This document shows positions 46,577 through 59,289 of a DNA stretch of 64,000 nucleotides, piece by piece (the first letter of the stretch is position 1; each line of letters opens with the position of its first letter). Both the position numbers and the translations under genes were made by a program. Origin of the DNA: Charina bottae. Its lineage: Eukaryota; Chordata; Lepidosauria; Squamata; Charinaidae. The notes below the pieces were generated by a model. The model had not been told where the DNA came from. It did no database searches and worked only from the letters and a program-made list of their open reading frames with translations. Location: positions 11,302,501 through 11,366,500 of the forward strand of contig JALMGJ010000006.1 in assembly GCA_023362775.1 (NCBI GenBank), written 5' to 3'.

Positions 46577-47054
46577 TACACACACACAAGACCCATCACC
46601 ACATTCCCCCAAAACACCATAACACGCTGTATTCTATGAAGTGTACGAAAGCAATTCTAAAGTCAGAGCATATATAATAAACATTAATTAACTGAATAGT
46701 TGTTCAGAACTATTTTCAAATATGCACATTCTGGAATGCAAAATATTAACAGTTTTTCTCCACCGGTCTTTCCTGAGGTCAAGATTATTTATTCAACCCT
46801 GCATCTGCTTTTTAACAGAATGGGCACATTATGTGGAAAGGGAAGCACAAGTCACTTTTAATAAATTATTATGTGAGATTTATCTGGGGTCCTAGTATTG
46901 GAGAGAACCGAGTATTTGAGGAAATGCAGTTTCTGTGTTATGAATGAAGCTGGAAATCTTAAGAGGACTTGTCCAACTCTGCCAACTGCACCCCCATTCA
47001 AATTCCAAATCAAGGCCCCAATAAATCCCTGGTTTATTTCAGCATCTGAAGCAC
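46256..47054. other. No gene recognised
   Basis: About 800 bp with a CA repeat and no assignable coding content. Confidence 0.45.
46543..46574. repeat. (AC)16 microsatellite
   Basis: Sixteen perfect AC units followed, after TATA, by a further short AC run to 46588. Confidence 0.92.
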
Positions 47055-47262
47055 AAAAAATAATAAAATAAAAATAATAAAATAAAATAAAATAAAATAA
47101 AATAAAATAAAATAAATAAAATAAAATAAAATAAAATAAAATAAAATAAAATAAAATAAAATAATAAAATAGAATATAAAATAAAATAGAATAAAATAAA
47201 ATAAAATAAAATAACAAAATAAAATAATAAAAAACAAAATAATAAAATAAAATAAAATATAA
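47055..47262. repeat. (TAAAA)n minisatellite-like tract, about 210 bp
   Basis: Mostly perfect AAAAT/TAAAA pentamers with occasional TAATAAAA and TAGAA variants. No LINE or SINE body was recognised on either side, so its origin as a retroelement tail is unproven. Confidence 0.92.
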
Positions 47263-47700
47263 AAATCCTCAACACATCTGTTTCTCTGGGAGAGAAAAAT
47301 AGCAATGGTAACAAATTAAAAATGGTTGACAACACCTACAATCAGCTCTGCCTTAGGAGCATGCCAGTCTGGAGAAGCACTAATACTGAATCCCAGTCCA
47401 GTTAAACCTAGTACAGAAACAGCTAGCCTGATCCCATGTATATTTTATTTGAAAGCAAATCTTCCTGGACTGGTTCCAATTTACTTCTGGGTAAACATGC
47501 TTAATTTTCAGCCCAGTAGCAAGAACTTTATTATCAGCCAAAAGAATCAATTACCCCAAACTGAAACTAACGCAAACTCTATACCACAAAAGCTTATTCT
47601 GTAATCAATATATTAACTGTTAAGGGCGCTCATTGTTTTTGCAGTAACCCTGAAGGCTAAAAACTCTGCAGCAGGACTTACTATCAGCATCGATATTACT
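47263..47700. other. No gene recognised
   Basis: About 440 bp. Nothing identified. Confidence 0.4.
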
Positions 47701-47707
47701 GAATTGC

Positions 47708-48012
47708 CCAGATCACCCTTTCTCAACCTTTTGACCCTGGAGGAATCCTTGAAATATTTTTGAGGCCTCAGGGAACCCCTGAACATTCAGGCTCCAATAT
47801 AGGCCAGAAGTTACAAAATTATTATAATTGTTTCATGGGTAAGCCTGTATGTAGGCATTAACAGAGTTCTTAAACTAAAAATAAAGAATGAAACTTCCCT
47901 CTTTAATGTGAAGTTGCCCAAATCTGAAATACTTTTTTAAATAAATCGTGATCTCCCAGGGAACCCCTAGTGACCTCTCGTGGAACCCTAGGGAACCATG
48001 GAACCCTGGTTG
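47708..48012. mobile_element. Probable hAT-type non-autonomous element
   Basis: Left side CCCTTTCTCAACCTTTTGAC and right side GGAACCCTGGTTGAACCCTG are imperfect inverted repeats of the TCTCAACC type. The interior has repeated GGGAACCCCT words. Target duplications were not resolved because both ends are worn. Confidence 0.6.
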
Positions 48013-48530
48013 AACCCTGGCCGAGATGTTTGTTGACAACCAAGAGCTCTTACTTCTTAGATTTTAATTTGAGTTTTTACCATCCCATCCAGATTCTCAC
48101 TGCCTCCAGAAACCTGTTCAGGACTTCCATGGCATCTCCAGGTTGGCCGGGTCTGGCAATTTATCATCAGTGTACTGATGAAGCCTCACAGAAACCAATG
48201 GATAACCTATTGCATTTCAATTTTAAAAATCATATTTATTTTTGGCCTGATCCCACCTACGTCTTTTTCCTGGCTACATCTAACCTTTTCAGTGTAGCTC
48301 CCAATCTACCACTCAAAGGCCAACTGTGGACTTCAGACTGAAAGAAAGGACTGCAGAGAAAAGTCATAACCATCTAGGATGTATACAAGAAAGAGACAGA
48401 GAAAGAATTATCAATCACGAAATCTCTGATTCAAAACTCATCTTACCTCACAAGCAGTTTTATCTGCTAAATAATATGGGAATATCTGATCTCTAAAAGC
48501 ATCCATCAATGCTTTAACTCATCATTAGAC
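48013..48530. other. No gene recognised
   Basis: About 520 bp without identifiable content. Confidence 0.4.
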
Positions 48531-48862
48531 AGGGATCCCCGACCCCTGGTCGATTGGCTCCTGCCTGCAAACCCTGCCCCCCAGTCTGCATGATTGGCTC
48601 CCGCTGCAAACCCTGCCCCCCGGCCCACGCGATTGGCTCCTGCCTGCAAACCCCTCCCCTTTGCCGCGTGCTGATAGGCGGGAGGGCTTCCTCTTCCGGG
48701 CTGCCTCCAATCAGCAGCTCCAGCTCAGATCCTCCTTCCACGCCATTCCCGCCGGGTTTAAAAAACGGGACAAATTTGAGATTATGAAAATGACGGGACG
48801 CTTGAAAAATGCTTAATAAACAGGACTGTCCCATTCAAAATGGGACGTATGGTCAGCCTAAT
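48531..48862. repeat. GC-rich repeat with 40-bp tandem units and ATTGG boxes
   Basis: Between 48552 and 48660 a unit beginning GATTGGCTCC is repeated nearly three times with starts at 48552, 48592 and 48631. Each unit carries ATTGG, the reverse complement of CCAAT. Downstream are GGCGGGAGG, CCAATCAGC and TTCCCGCCGGG. The right side (CAGGACTGTCCCATTC, GGGACGTATGGTCAGCCTA) looks like the end of a dispersed vertebrate repeat, so the block is more likely transposon-derived than a host promoter. Confidence 0.6.
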
Positions 48863-48954
48863 GTTTATAAACCATCTAGTGTCACAGGTGAATCATTACT
48901 CTATCACTGGGTTTGCAGATGATGGAGTATTGTGATGATGAGGCGTACAATTTG

Positions 48955-49690
48955 ATTCATTCAATTGATATAGCTGCCCATCTCAAACCAGTGACTCTGG
49001 GCAGCTAACAATCATAAAAAAAAAACAACCCAGTCAAACAATTAAAAGAATACCAAAAAAATTAAATATATATAAATTAAATTAAACAATTGCAGCAACT
49101 ATGCCGACTGTGTCCCTTCTTGAGATGGTTGGACATGGCAACCGTTAACCATTCCTTGGTCACAATCTATCTTGACTACCGTGACACATTTTGCATGGGA
49201 ATATCCTTGAAAAACTGTCCAGAAATCACGACTTATGCAAAATGCAGCACTCAGGCTATTGAATGCTGCAAGAGACAAAAGTCATGATGCCCATACTAAA
49301 AGAATGGCACTGACTACCAATTGCTCACCAGGCACAATTTAAGAACCTGCCCAGGAGAGGCCCTTTTGAAGATGCCACCATTACCAGAATTGTAACTATC
49401 AGATATTATTATTATTATTTATTTAACTTATATGACCTGCCTTTTCTTGCCTGGCCCCCAAGCTATGGAATTCATTCCCTAAGGAGGCATATTTGGCTGT
49501 ATTAAAAAAAATGAATTATTAAAATTAAATTGCAATTTCATGTCAATAACAATTAATTTCACTACTAAAATTACTTAATTGTTTTAATGTGCTTGTTATT
49601 GTAAACCGCCCAGAGTCCCTCTTTTGGGGGGAGATGGGTGGTGACAAAATTCGAAAAATAAATAAATAAATATAAATAAATAAATAAATT
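48955..49690 (+). pseudogene. L2-like LINE fragment(s), diverged
   Basis: 49095-49380 translates with many errors to RWLDMATVNHSLVT and a LDYRDTFCMGISLK word, the L2 block normally read as SRLDYCNALYxGLP. The 3' UTR end GTAAACCGCCCAGAGTCCCT, GGGAGATGGGTGGTGA and an AAAT tail lie at 49599-49690. Upstream, 48955-49085 appears to be the tail of another copy in antisense (GACTCTGGGCAGCTAACAA). Both are old. Confidence 0.65.
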
Positions 49691-52600
49691 TCATTAATAA
49701 TTTCATTAAATTTCATTTTAATTTTATTAAGTTGGTGACATTTTATCCCAGGTCTCTTTCCTCATTGTTAGCTGCCTTGAATGTTGGAATAAACAGAAAG
49801 GTGGGGCATAAATTCAAGAATGTTTAAAAGGAACTTTACAGTATCTGTGTATGTATACAAACACATACTCAAATAACGCTTGCTTGAATGCACGGGACTT
49901 TGATGCCCTGACTGTGGAAGGGAAAGGAATAGAAAATCCAGTTTAACCCTGCTGGGGGATAGGGAGTAAAAAACACCACAACCAAGATGGTCTTTTCTGC
50001 ATGTGTCTTCCAACTGCCCTCCAAATGCTTCGGACCACAATTCCCATAAGCTCCAAGAGAAATTACAACCCAAATCACCTGGAGGACATTGGTTAGCCTC
50101 TCTAGGATGTTGCCTTTCCTGGCATTGATCATTTTTAATGTATTTTGGTTTCATTGCTGTAGCGATACATATCACCTATCTATATTATATATCGGGGGAG
50201 GGGGTTAAGTTAAACTATTAGTACATTTTGGCTGTGTTCTGAAAAGAACTTCACTAGGTATGTTACACATCAAGCAGCTGCATCCATGCAACCTTTTATT
50301 GTTGTTGTTGGGGGCCACAGTGCACTGGAGGAATCCAGCTTATCTGCCCAAAACATAATTCAGTGTATTTTAGGAATCCCAGAAATTGAATAAGTGGGTT
50401 CAACAAGTTCAGTGAACCAGATCATTATGTCACTTTTTTATAAATAACTAAGTGGGCCTCTCTTTGCTCTAATGATGATTTTATCAAAACCCGTTTCCTG
50501 TAGGACTTTTTTCCCCATAGGAGACTTAAGTAGTAGTCTAGTTAAGCTTTCCCTTCTCCCTGTAAACTCTATGATCCTTTCCCTCTTATGAATCTTCTCT
50601 TCCCTTTTGTGTGAATAGAAAAGAGAAGGAGAACAAGAAATGTGAAATGGATGAATTGGAAATCTCATTAAGAAAAGAAGGAAAGAAAATGAGGGATGGA
50701 TATAGTATCACTATTGGTTAATTTTGCTTCATAGCGTCTTCACTTCTCTTGGACTTCTGTCACAACCTGGAGATGTCATGAATCAAACTTATGATCTGGC
50801 ACAATGAGAATATGGATTCTGGCATTCAGTTACAACCTTGAACAGAGGGATGCACGCACAAATGTATGTGTATTTGTGTATTGTGGCAGGGTTAGATTCT
50901 GAAATTATAACATCTTATAAAATATGATAATGTTTAATTACAGCTGATTTGCATGAATGTGTATGTAATATGACAGTGTGTATGTATGTGTAGGCATGCC
51001 CGGTTGGAAGAAGAGCAGAGACAAGAAAAATAAACCTGGACAATTTTAATCCTGAAATGAAAGTAGCTATAATTGTCAGAAGCCAGTTGGAAGGCATTTT
51101 GCATAAAACATACGAGATACGCATAACCCAAGTTTCACATTCATATGTGTTCTAAATTATAAGTTGTACAATTGAGGCACGTACCATGCCTCATCCCTCC
51201 AAGAAATTTTCTTCCCCTTGTACAAAATCAGAGAGAAAGACCTTCTGTAAGAGACCTCTATCACTTAAATGACAAGGGCATACAGGAAAGAGCAAACAGG
51301 CCTGTGTGTTTGTGTGTCTGTGTATATGGAGTGACCACATCTATTTCTCGTTCCAGGGAAACATGAAAGAAACAAGCTTCCCTGTTCTCCTTACATAGGT
51401 ACTTTGTCTACCTTCACGTCTGTTGTTCTACAGCAGTTCCCATAAAGCACCACAAAACCCCAGCTGAATAAACCAAGGCTGTCAAAGGAGGAATGGATAA
51501 ACCAAGGAGGGGCGTCCAACATGTTGACCACTGGCTGAGCATGCAAGAATAAAGGAGCCTTGATGGAGAGATATAATCACCCATTGCTGTTTGTTTATTT
51601 TAACTCTTCCACCACGGCCTGGAAACTTTCCCCCCTTTTTTTCTGCTCCTTTGCTTCGCCCCACCCGTTTAATGTTCCCCCACTGAGAGACCTTTGTGAT
51701 CTAAAAAGCAGCTGCACCCCCACCCCCTCTTTCTGAAGACTGGCAATTTTATAGACAGATCCATAATATGTCTTAAAATAACCACTTGGCACCTTTCACA
51801 GCATCCCACTGTCCACCCTTTGAAATCCAAAACATTTTTTCTTTTTAAATTCAGGAGAAATATAATAAGTGCCAGAGCAAAATCAGAGTAGCTGTGTTTT
51901 CTCCACTGAAAGGAGAAAAGACCTCTAGTACTTATTGATGTGTGCTTTGTACATGCATGTTCTTGATTTCTCGACCATGATTTATAGGGGGGGAAAACGA
52001 CTGGCCGCTGAATTAATTCCATTGATAAATATTGTTTTGGAAAAGATGAGAAAGATGTTTTTCTGGGGTTAGGTCTACAGTACTGCTTTCATACCTAGAA
52101 GGCGTTACTTCTGGATGTTAGTGTCATTAAGTAATGATGACATGGTTCTAGGAAGTAACAGGGACAGAGTTAAGCGGAATAACATTGTCCAAATGGATCC
52201 ATTTCAGTCTTCTCTTACTTGGTTCACATAAAAGCAGAGCAGGTTGTCTCTTTTCTGATGGGACATAAGTGTGAGTTTCAAGCTTATCAACACCACCCAT
52301 CCCCTGCATGTAGATAGACATAAATTATCCACAGACAGCTGTACATATATCCATTCCCTCCATTCATCTACTGTTTCCTGATGATCAACAAACAACTCCA
52401 TGTATTGCATATACTCAGATGGAACTCTCTATATATTTTCATTCAACATTAGACTTCCCCAATCTGGGGTCTTAAGTGAACCCAACTTTCAGAATCTCCA
52501 GTCAAATTGGTCATTGCTGAGCATGCTGGGAATTGTCTAAGTCCACATATCTGATGGGTGGGGAAGTCCCAGTTAGGGTAAGGGTACAATAGGAATGAAG

Positions 52601-54872
52601 GTCTTTGCCAAATAGTGCATAGTTTTTACAACATCAATATTTCCTTCTTACCAAAAAGAAGTAGTTTCTAACTCAAGGTGTAACTAACCGGCCACTTTTG
52701 ACAGGATTATCAGAAGTGCATTATTCTTCTGAATGTAGAAATGGTCTAATACTTTTTAATAAATCTTTTGAGAGAATCTCCATCATTCCATTTCAAGGGA
52801 ATTTATTTCGTAGATTAATTGCACACTGAATGAAGAAATATGTCCTTATCTTTGTTCCTAAACACATTTTCCATCAATGACCCCAAGCCCAATTTAGTGA
52901 GCTACAATATGTCATCTATTTTAACTGTATAAAACTGCTGGTGTTAGAAGAAAATGATCTGGTTCACACACACAAGACACTAAACTTTATACTGAAGAAA
53001 GAACAATTGGCTGTGTTCCCCCAAAAGACCAAGCCACAGTGTGGATTGCTCAGTTTTGGTTTGGAGATTGATGGGAATCCAGTCACTAATTGCGACCCAA
53101 CCTGAAACAGAAACAGGGCACTAAGATATGCTATCCTGTCCACCCATCACTCCAATGGGCAGTGAAACATGGAGGTCTACAAAAAAATCTGTAAATGTAC
53201 CAAGACTCAAGAGACAATTGAAAACGTCTTGTAGAAACAGGCACCAGATGATCAAGCACCAGAGTAGAGGGGAAAGTTGGATTTTCTACATAACAAACAC
53301 AGAGGAATACTCTAGTTTAGGGATTCTAGCTAACAATCATGCTCACTCCTACCTGATTCCACCCAGTTTTGCATTCCTCCGTACCAGTTAACATTCTAAG
53401 CACATTCAGTTCCCATTGGGCTGTCTGAGGAGGTACTCTTAGAAACCTTTTAAAAATGTGTTTGCTCTTCTGAAAACCTTGGATTCCTTTGAGCATGTTG
53501 AACATATATCATACTTGATATGATATATGCAATAAGAAGCAGGAGAGAGGGACCTAGGATTTATTAATGACCCCTCCATATGACCTATAGAGGTTAGAAT
53601 AGATAGGACCTTTGGAAACCTTTTGTTAAGTACAGAACTTGCTCAAAGTGTCCCCCATCCCAGAGCTTTCCTTGTAAAACTCTAATAATGGTGACTTACT
53701 TGCCTAGTTATCTGTCTGTCCATACATTTGTGTTTGGAGACACAAATTAAAAGATGAAACGCACTTTCTGACATAAAATCCATATTTAATTTATTAAAAA
53801 CTTATAAGAGAACACAGCAACTGCATTTTTCAAACTACATGAGGTTTGGCAAATATAGGAGTATATATCTGGACAACATCACAAGGAGGTGTCATACTTT
53901 TTTTTAGACACCATCTGTCACCAAAAAGCAAAAAATGAATGTGGTGGGGCAGTTTTCAACACAGATCATTTTAACTTATCAAGAAATATATATAATGGTA
54001 AAATAGCATCCAGTGACAATATGGCTATTTGCAGCAGAGGTGGTATGGCTGAGATACAAGGGACTAGAGAATCATCACATTGTTCCAGATTCAGTGAACA
54101 ACTGGCAAAGAAGGGTGTGTAGAAATAGAAGACTGGAGAATTAAGATAGACATATGTAGTTAAATGCTTCACATACTAATTCTACCTAGGAGTAAAACAG
54201 GAAAATCTCCAATTACATGACTATGTATCATGCAACCATAAAGGCTGATATGGAGGACAAATCACAAACATCTCACTAACCCCTCTTGCTTCCCTTCATT
54301 AAAATAATTTTCTAGCAAACATAGATCCCAGGTTGGCTAAGCATGGCCTGTTGAAATATCAGAAACTGCAGAGGGAGGAGAGTTGCCAAGCATCTGCTAA
54401 TTACAATTTTCCATTAACAATCTCCCTGTTGCTGAAGAACAAGTTAACTCAACCACTCCATACCATTTGCTTGAAACAAGCAACCAAACAATTTATCTGA
54501 CTGCAAAAGAACTTTACAGTTTCTCCATATTCAGACATGTGACAGGTTTTGTGGATTTCAGTGGGCTGGGACATATGCAAATTGGGCCTAATTTTAAGGA
54601 CTCCTTGGCATGAACAGAATTGCCAATTCTGTATCTTCCCAGAAGAATTCTCAAGAGAAAAACAGTGGGAATACACCAAGTAGAAATCACATTCATATCT
54701 TGATGGCTACAGGCATCCTTACAACTTTAATGCAAGAAATTGCAGCTCTGTACCTTGACATATGATGAACAACCACATATCTCTACTCTTCCAATTTTGG
54801 ACCATTACTCATAAAGCAGGCAATAAGCTGAGAGATGGCATCCCTGTTATACAGTAGAATGAAAAGCATCTA
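49691..54872. other. No gene recognised
   Basis: About 5.2 kb with the lowest density of recognisable repeats in the window. A palindromic MITE remnant lies at 52446-52567 (TTCCCCAATCTGGGG at the left, GGTGGGGAAGTCC at the right). Short GT- and GA-rich stretches occur at 50860-51000 and 51300-51325. No frame resembles a known protein, and I found no exon. Confidence 0.45.
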
Positions 54873-54901
54873 AATAATAAGATGAGTGTCATCTTATTAT
54901 T
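54873..54901. repeat. Perfect 13-bp hairpin
   Basis: AATAATAAGATGA and TCATCTTATTATT form a perfect stem around a GTG loop. It is AT-rich, with no T-run or gene context to suggest termination. Confidence 0.85.
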
Positions 54902-54934
54902 ATATTGTAAATTATTATTATTTATAGAAAGAAA

Positions 54935-55165
54935 AATAAGGACTCAATTAAGCTGAGTTCATCCTGGTGAACCACCAGGAGTGTGCCCATGTAGTTTTTA
55001 TGACAACAATATGGAAATGATCTGATATTGCCTTCCTCTGGGATTTTGTTTAACTTCCAGTCTAGCAAAGGAATTTCCTGGGGGCTTCCCATCCAAGTAT
55101 TACCCAAGTGTGACCTTATTTTGCTTTTCTGAAATTAACCAATCAGTTAGGTGCTACAGCTTGAA
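54935..55165 (-). mobile_element. 5S rRNA-derived SINE, antisense, diverged
   Basis: The reverse complement contains AGAAAAGCAAAATAAGGTCA and ACTTGGATGGGAAGCCCC, recognisable as the 5S rRNA GAAGCTAAGCAGGGTCG and ACTTGGATGGGAGACC regions. Then come TAGACTGGAAGTTAAACAAA, GAGGAAGGCAATATCAG and a GTGGTTCACCAGGATGAACT-like end. The domain order is the same as in 11366-11600. Confidence 0.7.
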
Positions 55166-55707
55166 CTGCACATTTAAATCCTTATAGCATCCAACATTTA
55201 TATAACAGTGGCTCCTGATCTGAGTTGTTTTATGTGACAAAACTAACCATGCAAAATGTATCTATGTAATTTACATGGAAGTAAACTCACATGACATGGA
55301 ATTTTCCTCCTCTTCTAATAGTAGAATTTGCTATCATCCAGTGAAGCAGATGGATGGGAGATTCAATCAACATATTTCTTCACACTAATTGTGACACGCT
55401 GATCACATGCCAAGATGGAGAGCTGCAATTTCTTGCATCCAATATACAGAAATTTCAACCACATGATGTTATGATGCCCCATATTTTAAGTGGCATTTAC
55501 ATCAAATTAGACCAATTCATGATGAATACATCATTCCACAACTATTAGACAGATGAGGAGTGGGAGGCAGTAGACCTCTGATACCAGCAATGAGATGCAG
55601 GAGACAATAATGAAAGACTATTTACTTCATGCCTCACTTCAGCACGACCAAGAAACATCCGGTTGGACAAGAAGAAATTGTTGTTGGACCAAATAGATGG
55701 AGTCAAA
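55166..55707. other. No gene recognised
   Basis: About 540 bp preceding the second truncated LINE copy. Nothing identified. Confidence 0.4.
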
Positions 55708-56402
55708 CCATTGAAGCGTAGAGTGTTTGAGGATCGGGACATTCGCAGGGAGACCAAAATGCCTGTTTACAAAGCCATTGTACTACCAACCCTTTTGTAC
55801 GCCTGTGAAACATGGACCCTCTACAAACGCCACCTCCAACTTCTTGGAAGATTCCATCAACGCTGCCTCCGAAAAATTCTGCAAATTACTTGGGAAGATA
55901 GGCGGACTAATGTTAGCATATTAGAAGAAACGGAAACCACCAGCATTGAAACAATGATCATCCAACATCAACTTCGCTGTTGTTCGAATGCCTGACCATC
56001 GTCTTCCAAAGCAGCTACTTTACTCCCAACTTAAGAATGGAAAACGGAATATCGGTGGACAGCAGAAGAGATTCAAAGATACTCTCAAAGCTAATTTTAA
56101 AAAATGTAATATCAGCATTGAGAACTGGGAAGCCCTAACTCATGAGCGTTTCAATTGGAGGTCAGCCTTTATTAAAGGTGCTACAGACTTTGAAGAAGCA
56201 TGAGTACAGGGCGAAAGGGAGAAACAAGCTAAAAGGAAGGCACGTCAAGCAAACCCTCATCATGACCGTCTTCCACCCAGAAACCTATGCCCTCATTGTG
56301 GGAGGTTGTGTGGATCCAGAATTGGCCTTTACAGCCACTTACGGATCCACTGTTAAAATTTTACCCTTGGAAGACAATCTTACTCGGCTACGAGTGATCG
56401 CC
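55708..56402 (+). pseudogene. Second copy of the Ingi/Vingi-like LINE, 3' end, broken
   Basis: Homologous to the last 230 or so codons of the frame at 4623-7361: KRRVFEDRDIRRETK, ALVLPTLLYACETW-type block, ERF/GRFHQRCLRKILQITW, MPDHRLPKQLLYSQLKNGK, NWEALTHERFNWRSAF and the C2H2 finger near 56288-56350. An 11-bp deletion near 55979, relative to the other copy, shifts the frame. A TGA at 56201-56203 replaces the CGA arginine after FEEA, a CpG transition. The 3' end stops at GAGTGATCGCC with no GAT array. It is cut at the 5' side inside the post-RT region. Confidence 0.93.
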
Positions 56403-56547
56403 AAGATTAACTATCTGGCATAGGACCAAGCCCGAAGTTCAAGTGAATGGGTTTGCTGGGTCCCTTCAATAATATGGCAGGTTTTGACTCACCAGTGGTA
56501 AATCACAATTTGAGCAGATAACTTAACCTGTCTCTGAGCTTGTTTCT

Positions 56548-57140
56548 TTTCTTAATTTATTTATTTATTTATTATTCAAATTTATTCCCCGCCCATCTCC
56601 CATACAAGGGACTCTGGGTGGGTTACAATAAATAAAAATTTAAAAACTATACAAAATATCTAAAAACACAAACAAAACATAATAAAATAAAATCCAGGAT
56701 GGGCTTGGACCCGCAGAATAGATAGTGGAGCTATGGGGCCAGCCAACCCCAGGAGGCACTACCACCTCCGTCGTCCCAGGCCAGGTGGCAGAGCCAGGTC
56801 TTAAGGGCCTTCCGAAAGGCCAGGAGGGAGGGGGCCAGTCTCACCTCCGGGGGCAGAATATTCCACAAGGCGGGCGCTATCGCAGAGAAGGCAGGCCTCC
56901 TGGACCCCACTAGATGGAATTCTCTTGTTGAGGGGGTCCGAAGCATGCCCTCTCTGCATGTACGGGTGGGGCGGGTCGACTTTATCGGGACGAGACGGTC
57001 CCTCAGGTACCCTGGTCCTATGCCATGTAGGGCTTTAAAGGTAATCACCAACACCTTGAATTGGACCCGGAAGCAAACTGGCACCCAATGCAGCTCGCGT
57101 AGCAGAGGTGTTACATGTGCCGATCTTCTGGCATTCATAA
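56548..57140 (-). pseudogene. L2-like LINE C-terminus and 3' UTR (copy d)
   Basis: The frame at 57138-56731 is open for 135 codons: LLRELHWVPVCFRVQFKVLV, ITFKALHGIGPGYLRDRLVP, KSTRPTRTCREGMLRTPS, AFSAIAPALWNILPPEVRLA and LLAFRKALKTWLCHLAW. It is the best-preserved L2 coding piece here and probably the youngest. The 3' UTR runs down to the GGGCGGGGAATAAAT-type end at about 56575, with an AAAT tail to 56548. Confidence 0.88.
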
Positions 57141-58853
57141 CTCCTCACGCCGCGAGTGTAAAGTGTAAAATTACACTTTTAAGAGCTGGCACTCCAAACC
57201 CAGTTGAAAGTTATGGAACAGAGTTGGAGGCAAGAAGTAGGAGAGAACAATCCTCCTCCTCCTCCTTTCTGTTGCACCTCTGTTTAAATCCTTTCTTTGT
57301 TCAGCAAGCCACACAGCCCTACCTACCAACTCAAGAAATGCTCAAGCCAGTCAAATGAGGTATTGAAGAAAGTGACGGAAAGTTGGATTGGAAAACAGCC
57401 CCCTGCCAAACCTTTCTTTGGGAAACTAATCTGACAGTGTGAAAGAAGGCTATTATGTACCGATCTCAAGCCTACCTCAGTTACCAAGGTCTCTAGTGGA
57501 TTATTAAAAGCAATAGCAGTTAGTTTGGGCTGAGGCACATTACCCTGAAAATGTTATTTCTCAAAGTCCACACTCAACACAATCCTGAGTGCGTCAGTGA
57601 ACTAATAAATATTTTATTTATTTTTATTTATTTATTTTTCAAATTTTGCCACCACCCATCTCCCCCCGGAAAATATAACCATTTCCCCCCCCTCCTGCTC
57701 TTCATTTTTTTGGTTTTTTCCTACCAAGGTGTCCGTAAAAGTATGTCTGAGTAGCAAGCCCCCCCCCCCCCCCACATTTAAAAATTTAAATGTAAAGACT
57801 GAAATATGTAGGAGGGATTCCATAGCAAAGTGTTTTCGGCATAGCTGCACAATTCCAAGGGTGCAAATCTACTGGCAAGTCAGACAGAAAGGTGGAGATT
57901 TATAGCTTGGGGTCTCTGCAGATGATCTTAGGATGACAGCTTCGAGATTATACAACTCCATCTATTCAGAAGGTCGCAGGAAGAAAGGGCTAAAGGTTCG
58001 TGTGCGTACAGAGTTAATCCGAAGAGTTAGAAAGACCTCTCGCCTTCACCATCATACACTTTTCTCCCAATGCATAATTACTTCTCCCCACGAACACTTT
58101 CATGTTCTACACATTGTTTCTTTTGATCCACATCTACCTAGCCCTCTTCTTTTCCCCTGGTTTTCCTTCTAAAGGGCAAATGGATTTTGCAGATGGAACA
58201 AGGACCAAAGAGGGATGTTTTAGGTCCAAAGAATAAACCTGCACTCTGGCTGATATTTTAACAGTAGCTTCTCACAAGACCTTTGGTTAATACGCTGGGA
58301 TTCGCAGATGCATCCTTTCAGCATATCAGACATTAGGTGTGGTACACAGTATTCATATGAACCCTGACCAGCAATCCTCATCAACAACATCTGCTGTGTT
58401 GCTCACAAAGACAGACCTAAAGAGGTACTTAAGCAATCTTATGTGCCTAGAAACTGGTTGCTGGGGGAATAGCTACAAAGGGAGAGCTGTTTGTCCTTGT
58501 GGTTGCTTATGAGATGCTCTGAATAATTAGTGTCAGGCAGAAAAATGATCCTGCATTTTATCTCCCCACTGGTCCTAATTTAAGTTGATGAAAGAGAATC
58601 CGCTTCAAAATTTCTTTCACAGGGGAAGAGAATTTGGCGAAATCTTTATGGGTTGTTTGTGAATTATTGCACTGACTTAGATGTAAGATGGCTGAAAGAT
58701 ATGACTGAACATCATGTATGTCACTCTACAGTGAACTCTCCAGCAATCCGCAATCTCCCTGGCTTGCCACATTTCATTAAACCCCTAGGGAAGGAGTCAT
58801 CAAAACTTTTTTCCAGACTGTACAGTGTGGACATCCAGAGCATTCTGTATGTG
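57141..58853. other. No gene; antisense L2 tail and C-run
   Basis: 57600-57672 is an antisense L2-like 3' end (AAATTTTGCCACCACCCATC next to an AAAT tail). A 16-17 base C-run lies at 57759-57775. The rest is unassigned, with no recognised exon. Confidence 0.45.
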
Positions 58854-58868
58854 TGTGCTAGTATACTA

Positions 58869-59007
58869 AAGGTAAAAGGTAAAGGTTCCCCCACACACTC
58901 GTGTCCGACTCTAGGGGCCGGTGCTCATCTCCGTTTCTTAGCCGAAGAGCCAGCATTGTCCGAAGACGCTTCCATGGTCATGTGGCCGCATGACGCGCGT
59001 GAAACGC
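58869..59007 (-). mobile_element. Sauria SINE, 5'-truncated, with target duplication
   Basis: The reverse complement matches the 3' half of 22257-22584: GCGGCCACATGACCATGGAA, GTCTTCGGACA, AACGGAGATGAGCACCGGCC and GAGTCGGACACGAG, ending in an ACCTTTTACCTT tail. It is flanked by TGTGYTAGTATACTA (58854-58868 and 59008-59022), a 15-bp direct repeat with one mismatch. Confidence 0.93.
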
Positions 59008-59289
59008 TGTGTTAGTATACTACATGTACCCAAATTGCTGTGATTGAGGAAACAGTGTGTTGGCTTGTAAGGTAGTTGCAAGTTCATAGATTTTAGCTTA
59101 CATAGAATAGGGGGAGCAAGTTCATAGTAAAACTGGTTTTTATTGCACTTTGCCCAAAATGTGTCCAAACCAACAATGCCTCTTTACCATTAGCAGGGAA
59201 TGCTACATGTGGCACAGGTATAATTAAAGCTAGTAACTCTGCCTATACCTTCTCCATCTTACCAAAAACATGTTTTGGGAAAGTCTTGA

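Noticed and set aside
47055..47262. Satellite or centromeric array
   Set aside because: A simple pentanucleotide microsatellite of about 210 bp is too short and low in complexity.
54873..54901. Intrinsic terminator
   Set aside because: The perfect hairpin lacks GC pairing and gene context, and this is eukaryotic nuclear DNA.
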